DNA of 12,127 nt from Candidatus Njordarchaeota archaeon (GTDB taxonomy: Archaea > Thermoproteota > JANJXX01 > Panguiarchaeales > Panguiarchaeaceae). The DNA lies in assembly GCA_029855985.1 (NCBI GenBank), contig JAGSHR010000248.1, positions 1-12,127 of the forward strand. The letters are read 5' to 3'. Positions within the stretch are counted from its first letter, which is position 1, and the number at the start of each line of letters is the position of its first letter. The notes below the pieces were generated by a model. The model made no database searches and was not told where the DNA came from. It saw only the letters and a program-made list of their open reading frames with translations. Positions 1 through 8,500 of the stretch are shown here, in pieces. Made by a program: the position numbers and the translations under genes.

Positions 1-106
1 GTACTATGTTCATACCGACGAGGAACAATGTAAACTTGTCCTCCAAGCTAATCCTATTGCCTTGTTTTGCGTCGCTCATTAAGCCTATTACCGCGAAGGC
101 AATCAA
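1..106 (-). CDS. Probable 5' end of a membrane-protein gene, cut by the window edge
   Basis: On the minus strand a frame stays open from about 190 down to base 1 and shows a strong purine-N-pyrimidine codon pattern (GAC, GCT, GGC, AGC, GTC, AAC), better than any other frame here. It reads as a hydrophobic stretch (residues such as LLIAFAVIGLM) followed by a charged segment (SDAKQGNRISLEDKF) and another hydrophobic run, as in a membrane protein. Only two ordinary starts exist: TTG at 106-104 and ATG at 79-77. The coding-like pattern continues upstream to 190 without a start, so the true start may be non-standard, or the 5' end may be broken. No family is recognised. It is divergent from the MoxR gene and would share the promoter region with it. 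Confidence 0.4.
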   Translation of the reverse strand, partial: MIAFAVIGLMSDAKQGNRISLEDKFTLFLVGMNIV

Positions 107-171
107 TAATGCGCTTGTGGCTGTTTTAAACCTGTCGCCACCAAAAAAATATACTGAAAATACAGCTGTTT

Positions 172-199
172 TGTCTATATTTATAATGAATTAAAATAG
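172..199. promoter_or_regulatory. Putative divergent archaeal TATA region
   Basis: The stretch holds ATTTATAATG (179-188) and TTAAAATAG (191-199) on the plus strand, and TTATAAATATAG on the minus strand over 173-184. A TATA centre near 184 predicts plus-strand transcription from about 210, and one near 195 from about 221. Either gives a leader of roughly 20-35 bases before the MoxR ATG at 243. The minus-strand element would start transcription near 150-157. The boxes are visible in the sequence; the spacing rule is general archaeal knowledge, and no BRE is clear. Confidence 0.45.
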
Positions 200-242
200 G
201 ATAATTTGTGAGTCAATCGGTTTACGTGCTTGTGTGGTTTCG

Positions 243-1262
243 ATGGTTAGGCAAAATGGGTTTAATGAGCTTTCGCCAGAAGAGCGGTTTAATGTGCTTT
301 GGTCCTATGTTGAGTCTCGTATTCCTCTTTACCTTATTGGCCCCGCGGGTTCAGGTAAAAGCTTTATTGGCTTGGAGTTAATGCGGAGGTTTTCGGAGAA
401 GTATCTTGGTGGTGAAAGGATCATTTGGCTTAGGGAGATTGATGAAGCCAGCGTTCAAGGGGGGTATGGTACCCGGGCCTTGTATGTTTCAGGTTCCGCA
501 AATATTACCAAGTTAGATCTTCTTGGTGGAAGGATCCTTTTGGGGGGACAGTATATGAGGAAGCCTGGTATTTTGAATGAAATGGTTAAGAATGGTGGTA
601 TTGTTTTTTTGGATGAGATAACTTCCTTGCCACCCCAGTTTACAGTATTGCTTAATGAGATTATTGACATGATGTATCGCGGTGAGTCACACGAGGATTT
701 CTATATTTTTTTCGCGGGAAACCCGTATTATTATTTGGGAACTAACGAGTTACCCGATTCCCTCTTGGAGAGAGTTGTTTCAATTTGGTTTGATTACTAT
801 AGTTTCAAGGATGAGTTGAATATTGCGTTAAAGATTGTTAAAAGTAAACTCGGCGACATTACCTTAATAAGAGAGAGAGGTTTTCAGCTTCTAGCAGAGT
901 ACATCGTGTCCGTGTTAAGAATGATTAGAAAAAGTTTAAACGAGGCCGGTGAGAATTGTCCAATAAGCGTTAGGAGTATGGCTACTGCAATTATCGGAAC
1001 TATCATATTGTCGCGAACGACCAGTTACCAAGACTCTTCGGGTTACTCTAGGGCTTCAATTTATCAATCTTTAAGGGGCAACCTACCAGATAATCTCGCA
1101 GAGGTTTGGAGCGATGACGCTATAGCAGAGTTATTTAATTTCATGGAGAGGTACGGTTTAAGTTGGCGTCACGTTAATGAGGCTGTGAGGAATCTCGGGG
1201 TTTTCCAGAAGGTTACTGATAAAAGAGTTTTGGAGAATGCTTTGGCCCAGATTCCACTCTAA
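243..1262 (+). CDS. MoxR-family AAA+ ATPase
   Basis: This is a single-domain AAA+ ATPase of the MoxR/RavA/NorQ/CbbQ group, which uses ATP hydrolysis to remodel or activate a target with a VWA-domain partner. Residues are numbered from an in-frame GTG at 234. Walker A is GPAGSGKS at 36-43, Walker B is FLDE at 125-128, sensor 1 is N163 in FFAGNP, the arginine finger is R180 in SLLERV, and sensor 2 is R247 in ISVRSMA. All catalytic elements are intact, and the length is normal for the family. I prefer ATG at 243 to GTG at 234, which would add only three residues; neither has a clear Shine-Dalgarno. The VWA gene begins 50 bases after its stop, the usual MoxR-VWA operon. No signal peptide or membrane segment is seen, so it is cytoplasmic. 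Subfamily cannot be fixed by eye; GvpN-like or a 5-methylcytosine-type McrB ATPase is less likely, because of the VWA neighbour. Confidence 0.9.
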   Translation: MVRQNGFNELSPEERFNVLWSYVESRIPLYLIGPAGSGKSFIGLELMRRFSEKYLGGERIIWLREIDEASVQGGYGTRALYVSGSANITKLDLLGGRILLGGQYMRKPGILNEMVKNGGIVFLDEITSLPPQFTVLLNEIIDMMYRGESHEDFYIFFAGNPYYYLGTNELPDSLLERVVSIWFDYYSFKDELNIALKIVKSKLGDITLIRERGFQLLAEYIVSVLRMIRKSLNEAGENCPISVRSMATAIIGTIILSRTTSYQDSSGYSRASIYQSLRGNLPDNLAEVWSDDAIAELFNFMERYGLSWRHVNEAVRNLGVFQKVTDKRVLENALAQIPL

Positions 1263-1299
1263 TTATCTTCATAAACTGTATTCGGGTTATTATTTATTC

Positions 1300-1304
1300 G
1301 AGGG
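1300..1304 (+). promoter_or_regulatory. Ribosome binding site of the VWA gene
   Basis: GAGGG lies 8 bases before ATG 1313 and matches the CCTC core of the archaeal 16S 3' end. It supports this start and fits the pattern of Shine-Dalgarno use at internal operon genes. The upstream MoxR gene lacks such a site. Confidence 0.6.
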
Positions 1305-1312
1305 CTACCAAA

Positions 1313-4300
1313 ATGAGACTTGTTTGTCCATACCACAATAAACCCCTTGTATTCGATATGGGCACCCTCCTATGGAAGCATACAGATGGTGACGTGTGTT
1401 ACGAGTCCAACTTTCTTTTCATCAAAAGAGATGAGATCCTATCTTCCCTGCGTATAGATGAATTAGATTACTTAAACATTTTATCGTCAAGAATCACCTC
1501 GTCTTTTGTAACAGATTTTTTCCATCTTTTAAATAAAGGAACAAGGCTTCCTTTTGATGAAAACGATTTATTTACCGTTTTACTTGCTAGTGATCTTAGC
1601 TTGTTTTTAAAGGACTTAGCAGAGTTTACAAATAATGTTTTTCCAGAGATCAAGGTGTTTCTTGAAGACAACATTAAGGACCTTTCAAGAAACTATTCTC
1701 GAATTCTTTCATGCATGGTAGTTGATTTAACTGGTAGATCCATTCGTGATAATGCTTTGAAAAGAACTTTTAGTAGTTTTTTAAGTTCACTGGAATCAAT
1801 GCTTAGGACGTATAGGGAGGAGTTTTTTCAACTTAAATTTGTTGAGGAGAACCCAAAATTTGCCCTATTGCATCAACTTAGAATGATTTTTAGAAGCAGA
1901 GTTAGTGATGATTATGATCCATGGAAGGTTAAGAAGAGGTATAAGGAACTCCTAAAACTCGACGTTACAGAAGAACTAATAAAAGCTTTCAGTGACTTTT
2001 TGAATAACGAAAAATCATTTCAAATGGTAAGACCCTTAATCAAGATCATTTTAGGATTTAACAGAGAGCTTTATAAGTTGAGTGATGAACCTGGAACTTT
2101 GTTTGATGAGTCCATTGCCCAGATGTTTAGGGATGACTGGAATTATGATGGAATAGCACTTGAATTAAGGGAGAAACAAGCAATAAATAAATACCTAGCG
2201 ACAGATTTCCACAAGTCTATTATTGCCGCCCCTACATATTTGATTTGGGAGATTGGCTTAGAAAAAAAGAGAAGGAAAGATAGAAACTTTGATACCCTCT
2301 ACAAGAAGGTTTCCGTGGCGTTTCCCATCAATACCAACGATGTTGATAATAAACTTTCGTGCCCAAATCGCCATTCGCTATTAGATCAGTTCACCAGTAA
2401 AGAAGAATTAAGAACTTTATACCACTTGTTCTACTTGATTGGATTTAGTTTCTATTCTGCTTCACTAATCTCCTATGATATCGTTAAAGAATTTCTTGAA
2501 AAAGTTGCTGGAAAGAAATTTGAGCTTCCAACTACGAATATTATTCACTTGACGAACTTTCTATTAGAATCCATGTTGGAAGAACACATTTTTGCCAATA
2601 ATAACCCTGATTTCGTACTGTTTTTTGGCGATGAGGTCGTTAGTGTTATAACAGATCGCTTACTGAAAAGCTTCCTCAATGACCCCAATTTGCCTGATTT
2701 TTACAGGGAAATGTTGAGGTATTATTTGTTGGGACAAAAAAGGAACTCAAAGTTTATTTTAAACCATTTTCTAAAAAACTTGATAAATCTACTAGAAGTA
2801 TACCCTTATCCGATGGATGCATCTGATCTCAGCATGATTTTTGACTCTTTTTTCTACGTGTTGCTATTCACGACAATGTTGATTGCTTATCAGTACGCAT
2901 TAACGGCACAAGTTGGCATGCTGAAAGTGACGGAGGAATTCATTGAGAAAAAGAATGAAGCGCTAAGTTTTGTTAAGGAGAAATTAAGGAATTTTGATAC
3001 ACGCGAGAGGATATTAGTTGAACACATATTAAGCGAAGTGATGCCTCTCTTAACGTCCTATTATTTGTCAGCTTTAGGTGTCTTCTTTGAAGCTGTTGAT
3101 AGTTCAACGTTTTTCATTGACTTAGAATTAAAGGGCATTGACCTCAAAGAAACTTTGAAAAACCTCGTTCAGAAGAAGCTTAAGGGCGAATACCTATTAG
3201 AGAAAGATGTCTCCCCAGTTTTCAATAATGTTTTAGATAACATCACTAAGTGGCTAGTAAAGTCGAGAAAAATGATCACTAGTAAAACGGAGATATATTT
3301 GAAATCAAAGTCGTTTAAGGAAAGAAAAAAGATAGTAGAGGAGGAGTTGTTTGGAGATGATGGAAAGGATAACTTTAACGATTTTAAGGATGCTCTGAAC
3401 AAAATCATTGAGAGCACTTTGACAAGTACTAGTGAGAGTAGAGAACAAAAAGTAAGTGAAGAATCCGTGGAGAACGCGGTTGACAGTGACTTCAGTTTAT
3501 CAAGAACTCTTGGGGAATTAAAAGAAGATGGAAGGAGGAACTTTAACTTTAAGAATGCCCTCTCTATCCCAGTAACAATCGGAACTCTGGATATTACTAG
3601 GGGCTTCAGGCTGGTGTCGAGCTCGAGAAATATAGTTTATATAAACCCCTATGTTCTCAAGCATTTTCAAGAAAAGCTTCCACAAGATATTCTAAACGAA
3701 GTTATCGAAGCTATGATTGCCCACGAGAAGGCCAAAATAATTTATGGTGGAAAAGAGCTTGAAGAATTCTTTAATGAAATAGTGGAAACCAGAGAATTTG
3801 CTAACGAGGATATTGTTCGTATGGCCCCCCTAGCGATGGTCATATTTGAACTCATAAACGATGCAAGAGTGGATTTCCTTTTCTCAACCGTTTATCCAAA
3901 ATATCTCCCGTCACTACAATACTTTTATATGATCTTCCAAGTGCCCCTAATTGAAAGACTAATGAAGGAACATAGCGATAACCCACTTTGGACGATTTAC
4001 CAAGTTTTATTCCTAATAACGCGATTAGGTGTGACGGACTTCAGTGACATGTTGAAAACTGCTTCCCTTGAAACTAGGTACGTTCTGGAGAGATTGCTGA
4101 GGCCTAATATTATTCGTTTGATTATTCTTTCTAGCAGGAGCAAGAAAGCAGTAGATGCTTTCTCTACTTCTATTCTTCTCGCTATCGAGATTTCTAACGC
4201 CCTTAAGGCAATTTACTCCCCCGAAGAGATTAACAGGTTTATTGAGGAGATCAATAAGAGCATTGATATTTATTTTAAGGAGAACGAGTCAGCATTTAAA

Positions 4301-5311
4301 GATTACACTAAAAGAGTAATCGACCTGTTAAGTCAAGACTTGCTAGACGTAATAAATGATTTATTTAACTCTGTTCCAATAGATACAAGGATAGAAATTT
4401 TCAAACTGTTTGAAAAAGACCTTTCGGTAACCGAGATCGTTGACAGGATAAACAAGATGCTGAAACAATATAATATCTCTATTGAACTTAGCAAAGCGGG
4501 TGCTTATGCCCCGATAAACATGCACATACCAAAGATCCACGACTATATTTTCTATTTGGAGACTGTCAAGGATAATGAAGCTTTAATACAGAAACTCCGC
4601 GAGAAAGTCAACCAGATAAAAATTGATTTTGAAGAAAAAGTTGAAAATTGGGGTGACATTTTTGAGGAAAGACTCCTAGAAGCGTACATTTGGAGCATGG
4701 CTAGGGATATCCCCGCCCCAAAAGCTTTCTCCGGTTACTCTAAAGTGCTCCCAAAATTAGATATAATTTTACACTTAGACTTGAGTGGAAGCATGTATGG
4801 TGAAGCCGCGGAGTTAGTCATGAAATCCGCCATCATAGTTTCAGAAGCCTTAAAGCCGCTGATAGAGAAAAGAAACAGTCGAATACAGTTAAGCATAAGC
4901 GGTTTCGGCACAGGATACATGATAATAAAGTACCCAAAACAAAAAGTGGAAATGGGCAATTATAATATTGAGTTCTTGGGTGGTACCGCAATCTTCGAAA
5001 CACTTAGAGCCGTCACCTTACACCTTAAGAACCAATTGTACCTTGACTCAAAAAAACTAATATTCATATTTACTGACACTTTTGACTCCGAGGAAGACTT
5101 ACAGTTCGCAGCCGATTATCTTCGAGAAATAAGAGAAAACATAGGAAACTTCTATATCATAACAGTTTCAACATCACCAAATGCTCTCCAAGACCTTGAA
5201 AGATTCTCCAACAAAGTGATTTACATGCATTCACTAAACGACTTACCCAAGATAATAGTGGAAAATACTCTAACCATAATAAAAAAATGGGGAATACAGA
5301 AACTATTTTAA
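1313..5311 (+). CDS. Giant VWA-domain partner of MoxR ATPase (CobT/NorD-like C-terminus)
   Basis: The product has 1332 residues. The C-terminal VWA domain (about 1148-1332) has a complete MIDAS: D1156-L-S-G-S, T1225 in GGTA and D1255 in FTDTFD, so it should bind a divalent cation and a protein ligand. Before it, residues about 780-870 resemble the zincin-like part of CobT/NorD/DUF2201-type VWA proteins: a strand with VYINPYVL, then H804-E-K-A-K and N849-D-A-R-V-D. The second histidine of HExxH is a lysine, so peptidase activity is unlikely. Residues about 700-728 form an acidic, serine-rich linker. Residues 1-700 look mainly helical and match nothing I know. The N-terminus has C5-x2-H8 and H23-x5-C29, a possible zinc site. 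There is no signal peptide or convincing membrane segment, so a cytoplasmic protein is inferred. ViaA, NorD and CbbO have about 480-780 residues, so this is an outsized member. The 50-base gap from the MoxR gene implies co-expression and a complex. The substrate is unknown. Confidence 0.85.
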   Translation: MRLVCPYHNKPLVFDMGTLLWKHTDGDVCYESNFLFIKRDEILSSLRIDELDYLNILSSRITSSFVTDFFHLLNKGTRLPFDENDLFTVLLASDLSLFLKDLAEFTNNVFPEIKVFLEDNIKDLSRNYSRILSCMVVDLTGRSIRDNALKRTFSSFLSSLESMLRTYREEFFQLKFVEENPKFALLHQLRMIFRSRVSDDYDPWKVKKRYKELLKLDVTEELIKAFSDFLNNEKSFQMVRPLIKIILGFNRELYKLSDEPGTLFDESIAQMFRDDWNYDGIALELREKQAINKYLATDFHKSIIAAPTYLIWEIGLEKKRRKDRNFDTLYKKVSVAFPINTNDVDNKLSCPNRHSLLDQFTSKEELRTLYHLFYLIGFSFYSASLISYDIVKEFLEKVAGKKFELPTTNIIHLTNFLLESMLEEHIFANNNPDFVLFFGDEVVSVITDRLLKSFLNDPNLPDFYREMLRYYLLGQKRNSKFILNHFLKNLINLLEVYPYPMDASDLSMIFDSFFYVLLFTTMLIAYQYALTAQVGMLKVTEEFIEKKNEALSFVKEKLRNFDTRERILVEHILSEVMPLLTSYYLSALGVFFEAVDSSTFFIDLELKGIDLKETLKNLVQKKLKGEYLLEKDVSPVFNNVLDNITKWLVKSRKMITSKTEIYLKSKSFKERKKIVEEELFGDDGKDNFNDFKDALNKIIESTLTSTSESREQKVSEESVENAVDSDFSLSRTLGELKEDGRRNFNFKNALSIPVTIGTLDITRGFRLVSSSRNIVYINPYVLKHFQEKLPQDILNEVIEAMIAHEKAKIIYGGKELEEFFNEIVETREFANEDIVRMAPLAMVIFELINDARVDFLFSTVYPKYLPSLQYFYMIFQVPLIERLMKEHSDNPLWTIYQVLFLITRLGVTDFSDMLKTASLETRYVLERLLRPNIIRLIILSSRSKKAVDAFSTSILLAIEISNALKAIYSPEEINRFIEEINKSIDIYFKENESAFKDYTKRVIDLLSQDLLDVINDLFNSVPIDTRIEIFKLFEKDLSVTEIVDRINKMLKQYNISIELSKAGAYAPINMHIPKIHDYIFYLETVKDNEALIQKLREKVNQIKIDFEEKVENWGDIFEERLLEAYIWSMARDIPAPKAFSGYSKVLPKLDIILHLDLSGSMYGEAAELVMKSAIIVSEALKPLIEKRNSRIQLSISGFGTGYMIIKYPKQKVEMGNYNIEFLGGTAIFETLRAVTLHLKNQLYLDSKKLIFIFTDTFDSEEDLQFAADYLREIRENIGNFYIITVSTSPNALQDLERFSNKVIYMHSLNDLPKIIVENTLTIIKKWGIQKLF

Positions 5312-5380
5312 ACACAGAAGATTATAAGAGCCCATGCAGTTTCAATATTAAGCTTACTTTACAATTTTATAACCTTCCAC

Positions 5381-5413
5381 AACCTCTGATATTAAATTCC
5401 CTATTATCAGGTT
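5381..5413 (+). terminator. Hairpin after the MoxR-VWA operon
   Basis: CTGATA (5386-5391) pairs with TATCAG (5405-5410) around a 13-base loop. AAC (5381-5383) and GTT (5411-5413) extend the stem if two bases bulge. It lies about 75 bases past the VWA stop, with a T-run (5432-5436) further on. It may end or stabilise the operon mRNA, but archaeal terminators need only T-runs, so the role of the stem is inferred. Confidence 0.3.
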
Positions 5414-5431
5414 CAATTCATATTAAAACGA

Positions 5432-5470
5432 TTTTTAGTTTACTAAAAAAAGGAGAAAGAGGAAAAAAAT
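5432..5470. terminator. Bidirectional T-rich terminator between convergent genes
   Basis: TTTTTAGT (5432-5439) and ACTAAAAA (5442-5449) form a perfect 8-base dyad with a two-base gap. On the plus strand it gives a T5 run for transcripts from the VWA operon. Read on the minus strand, 5470 to 5443 is a long T- and pyrimidine-rich tract just past the stop of the 2096-residue gene, which is what archaeal polymerase terminates on. Confidence 0.45.
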
Positions 5471-5504
5471 GTTTAATATATTTCTATTCTAGACTCTTAA
5501 GTTG

Positions 5505-8500
5505 CTATTCCCCTATTAGTGTTAGTTTTTCTATTCCCCTCTCCCATGGTAGTTTTATGTATTGTAGCAACCAAATAACCACAATTGGTAGGGTTAATGG
5601 TAGGAGTATTAATCCTAATACTGTTGGGTCTAAGTTAATCATGGGCAATCTCGATGTACCCCATATTGATGTAGCTAGTAGGTAGAGTGTGTAGATTGTA
5701 GTTGTTATCACGTATGACCCAATTAGTTTAATGGAGTCCTCAACGATGTTAGTGAATAATGTCATCCTTGACTCCAAGGATTCCGCGTAAAGTATTGTTG
5801 GCAACTTGTTTTCAGCAACATCCTTTAAGTGCCTAACCGTTTTTATAAAGATCCCTCTAGCTGCGAATAGGTAGAAAACTAGGGTTTGCGCTGTTATGTA
5901 GTGGATTGGTCCCACTTTGAATCCGCCAAGGACGTACCGTGAGAACCATATCATTCCTGGTCCTATTACCTCAAATGCCAAGAGGATTGTGACCGCTCCA
6001 AACGCGTATATGAATATGTAGGGTATTGGGTTTACTTCTATCTCTGGCTTTTTATCCTCTATCATTGACTTAAAGGCGTGTTTAAACATTCTGATTTGAT
6101 CTAGTCTGACTTGTAATCCGTACCATGGGAATATTCCTATGAACGCTGTTAATACTAGTATCTCTGCATAGCCATACTCGTGTATCGCTGCGAGTAATAG
6201 GGCTACTATCACGAGGGCTATGTTTCCAAACATGACTATCGAGTACAACCAACGTATTAGTTTCTCGTTGAACATGTTAAATCTAACTATTAGGTACCCG
6301 ACTAGAGCTATCACTGTTAAACCTATCGTGAGCGCTGAAACCCAGTTAATGTTTGTACTGATCGCTGTGTTGGATATTGGGGGAGTCGCGTTTACAACTA
6401 TTTCCTCTTGTTCTATTGTTGGTTGATTTGTCCCCTCATAATCAACTATTACTTGGATTCCGTAACTGTGTTGAACTTCTGTTTCACCGACCGGTGGCGC
6501 TGAAACCTGTGCTACATAAACTTTTTGCTGCTCATCGTACTTTGCAACATATGTTTTGTCTCCAACCCTCACATATATTCTTGTCTTGTTTTCTATTGGC
6601 GGGAGCGGATTACCGTATTTGTCTGTTACTCTAATGATGACAGTAAAGTTTTGCCCCTCTTGTATGTTCTCAGGCATTATCACTTCATAGTGTATTTCTG
6701 GTTTAATGTAGATCACCTTGGTTACCTCGAGGACATCTCCGTTTCCAACGTAGAGATTTTGCCCTGAGATCTGTATGATTACAATGTAGTGTCCTGAGGC
6801 AAGTTTCTCTGTTGGGATGGTAAACATGTATAAATTACCTATCTTCTCGGATGGAGAGTAAACTACGCCCGCAAATATCAATCTAACCCTAGCTCTCGTT
6901 ATTGGATTTCCAAAATCATCAACAATTGTGACGTTAATGTAGAGGTTGTTCCCTTGAACAATGGCGTTAGCTGGATAATCGTTAGTATTTGCAGCAAGAC
7001 CAGGCGCGGTAACATTCACATCCTCACTCGTAATTGTCGTAACCATTGGTACTTTTAAATCAAATACCTCCCATGTACCTACACCGGTTAAATCGTGGAC
7101 CCATGAAACGTTTAACTTTAATATGTAGAGCCCTGGACCCATGTCAATAGATGACAAAACCAGTGCTAGAGCCCCAGAGTCCGCCGAGTAAGATAATAGT
7201 GTTAGATTTGTTTCAAGTATACTAAAGTTATAGTTGGATATTAGGTACCCGTATCTATCTGTTATAGTAAAGTAAGCTATTGTCGTTAGATTATTGAATG
7301 TGGTATAACTTCCTTTAAGCTGTATTCTCGGCAGAATTAGTATATTTCCGGAAACCTCTATTTGGCCACCGTAGAACGTGTCATTATACGCTATAATCTC
7401 AAATAAGTACATCCCATATGCCCACCCATCTGTTGGGAAGACCACACTGTAAACTCCTGGTGAAACCTCTCTTAACTGGTAACTAACACCGCTTATGTAA
7501 ATATAAACTTCACTTAAACCCACAAGTTTATTACCGAACATATCAGTTATGTTGGCCGTTAATCTTACCCCGTTACCCTGGTAGATTATTTCGCTGTGAG
7601 AATATTGCTCCTCGTAATTGAATGTTATTTTTCCAGAGATTAATACTCTAATCGTGTAAGTTCCAAGTTTGGATTCCAGCGTGTAGCTTCCATTCACCAA
7701 GTAAAATGTAACGTTGAACACTGATTGTGGCGCCAACTTGGTGAAGTTGAATTTGAATCTGAAGCTAGCTGTGCCATTTATGGTATAGTTTTTACCAAGC
7801 ACACTCATCACTAGTTTTCCGTCACTTAATGTATTCCAGTACTTGTCGTATAGCTCTATATAGAACTTGGCTACGCCAACGCTGTCATTCTCAAATGAGA
7901 TTTCCATTATTGGTTGGGATAATACTATAATGTAAGAGGAGTTGAAGTACATTCCAAGGGCATAATCGTGTGTTACGTAAACCGTTATTGAGTGGTTCCC
8001 TCCCTCCCAGTATGATGTGTTAACACTCACTGTGTAACCGCTGTCGAAGTACTCGTTGTCAATGTAAACGTCAATGTATGCATCAGTTATCACCGCGCCA
8101 CTTTGGTCAATTACTTGTGTAGTGACCGTGAAGTTCTCACCTTGAACGATGATGCCAGGGTTAACTGTGATTGAAATGTTCAAGCTTGAGTAAACTACTA
8201 GTGTAACGTTTGCTGTGGCGTTTTCTAATGCCAATGGGTGGTACACGTTTATTGTCATGTTGTATTCTCCCATTGTAAGCGTCTTCAATTCATCTGCTGT
8301 GATAATTGCTTCATAGTATCCTGTTTGGGGATCGAAACCTATGTTCTTCCTTATGCCGTTCACTTGGATGTATCCCGAAGCGTTGTAAACTTTGAAATCA
8401 TTAATGTCCCTAACATCTAATCTAATTGTACAGTTTGAACCGTGACTAGCCTCTATCTCATCGTCAACTATGAGGTTCAATATGGGTCTAACCAAGAATG

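Noticed and set aside
6..194. 62-residue plus-strand frame at the left edge
   Set aside because: Its codon pattern is poorer than that of the overlapping minus-strand frame, it has no ribosome site, and its stop falls inside the promoter region of the MoxR gene.
3680..3760. Active zinc metallopeptidase in the VWA protein
   Set aside because: The motif is HEKAK, not HExxH. Without the second histidine a functional zinc site is unlikely.
5287..5685. 132-residue plus-strand frame overlapping the VWA 3' end
   Set aside because: It begins inside the VWA gene, crosses the terminator region and then runs antisense to the membrane domain of the surface gene. The translation has no domain-like pattern.
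6377..6767. Two overlapping plus-strand frames of 80-85 residues inside the surface gene
   Set aside because: Both are antisense to a clear coding region, and their cysteine-rich, low-pattern translations look like shadows.
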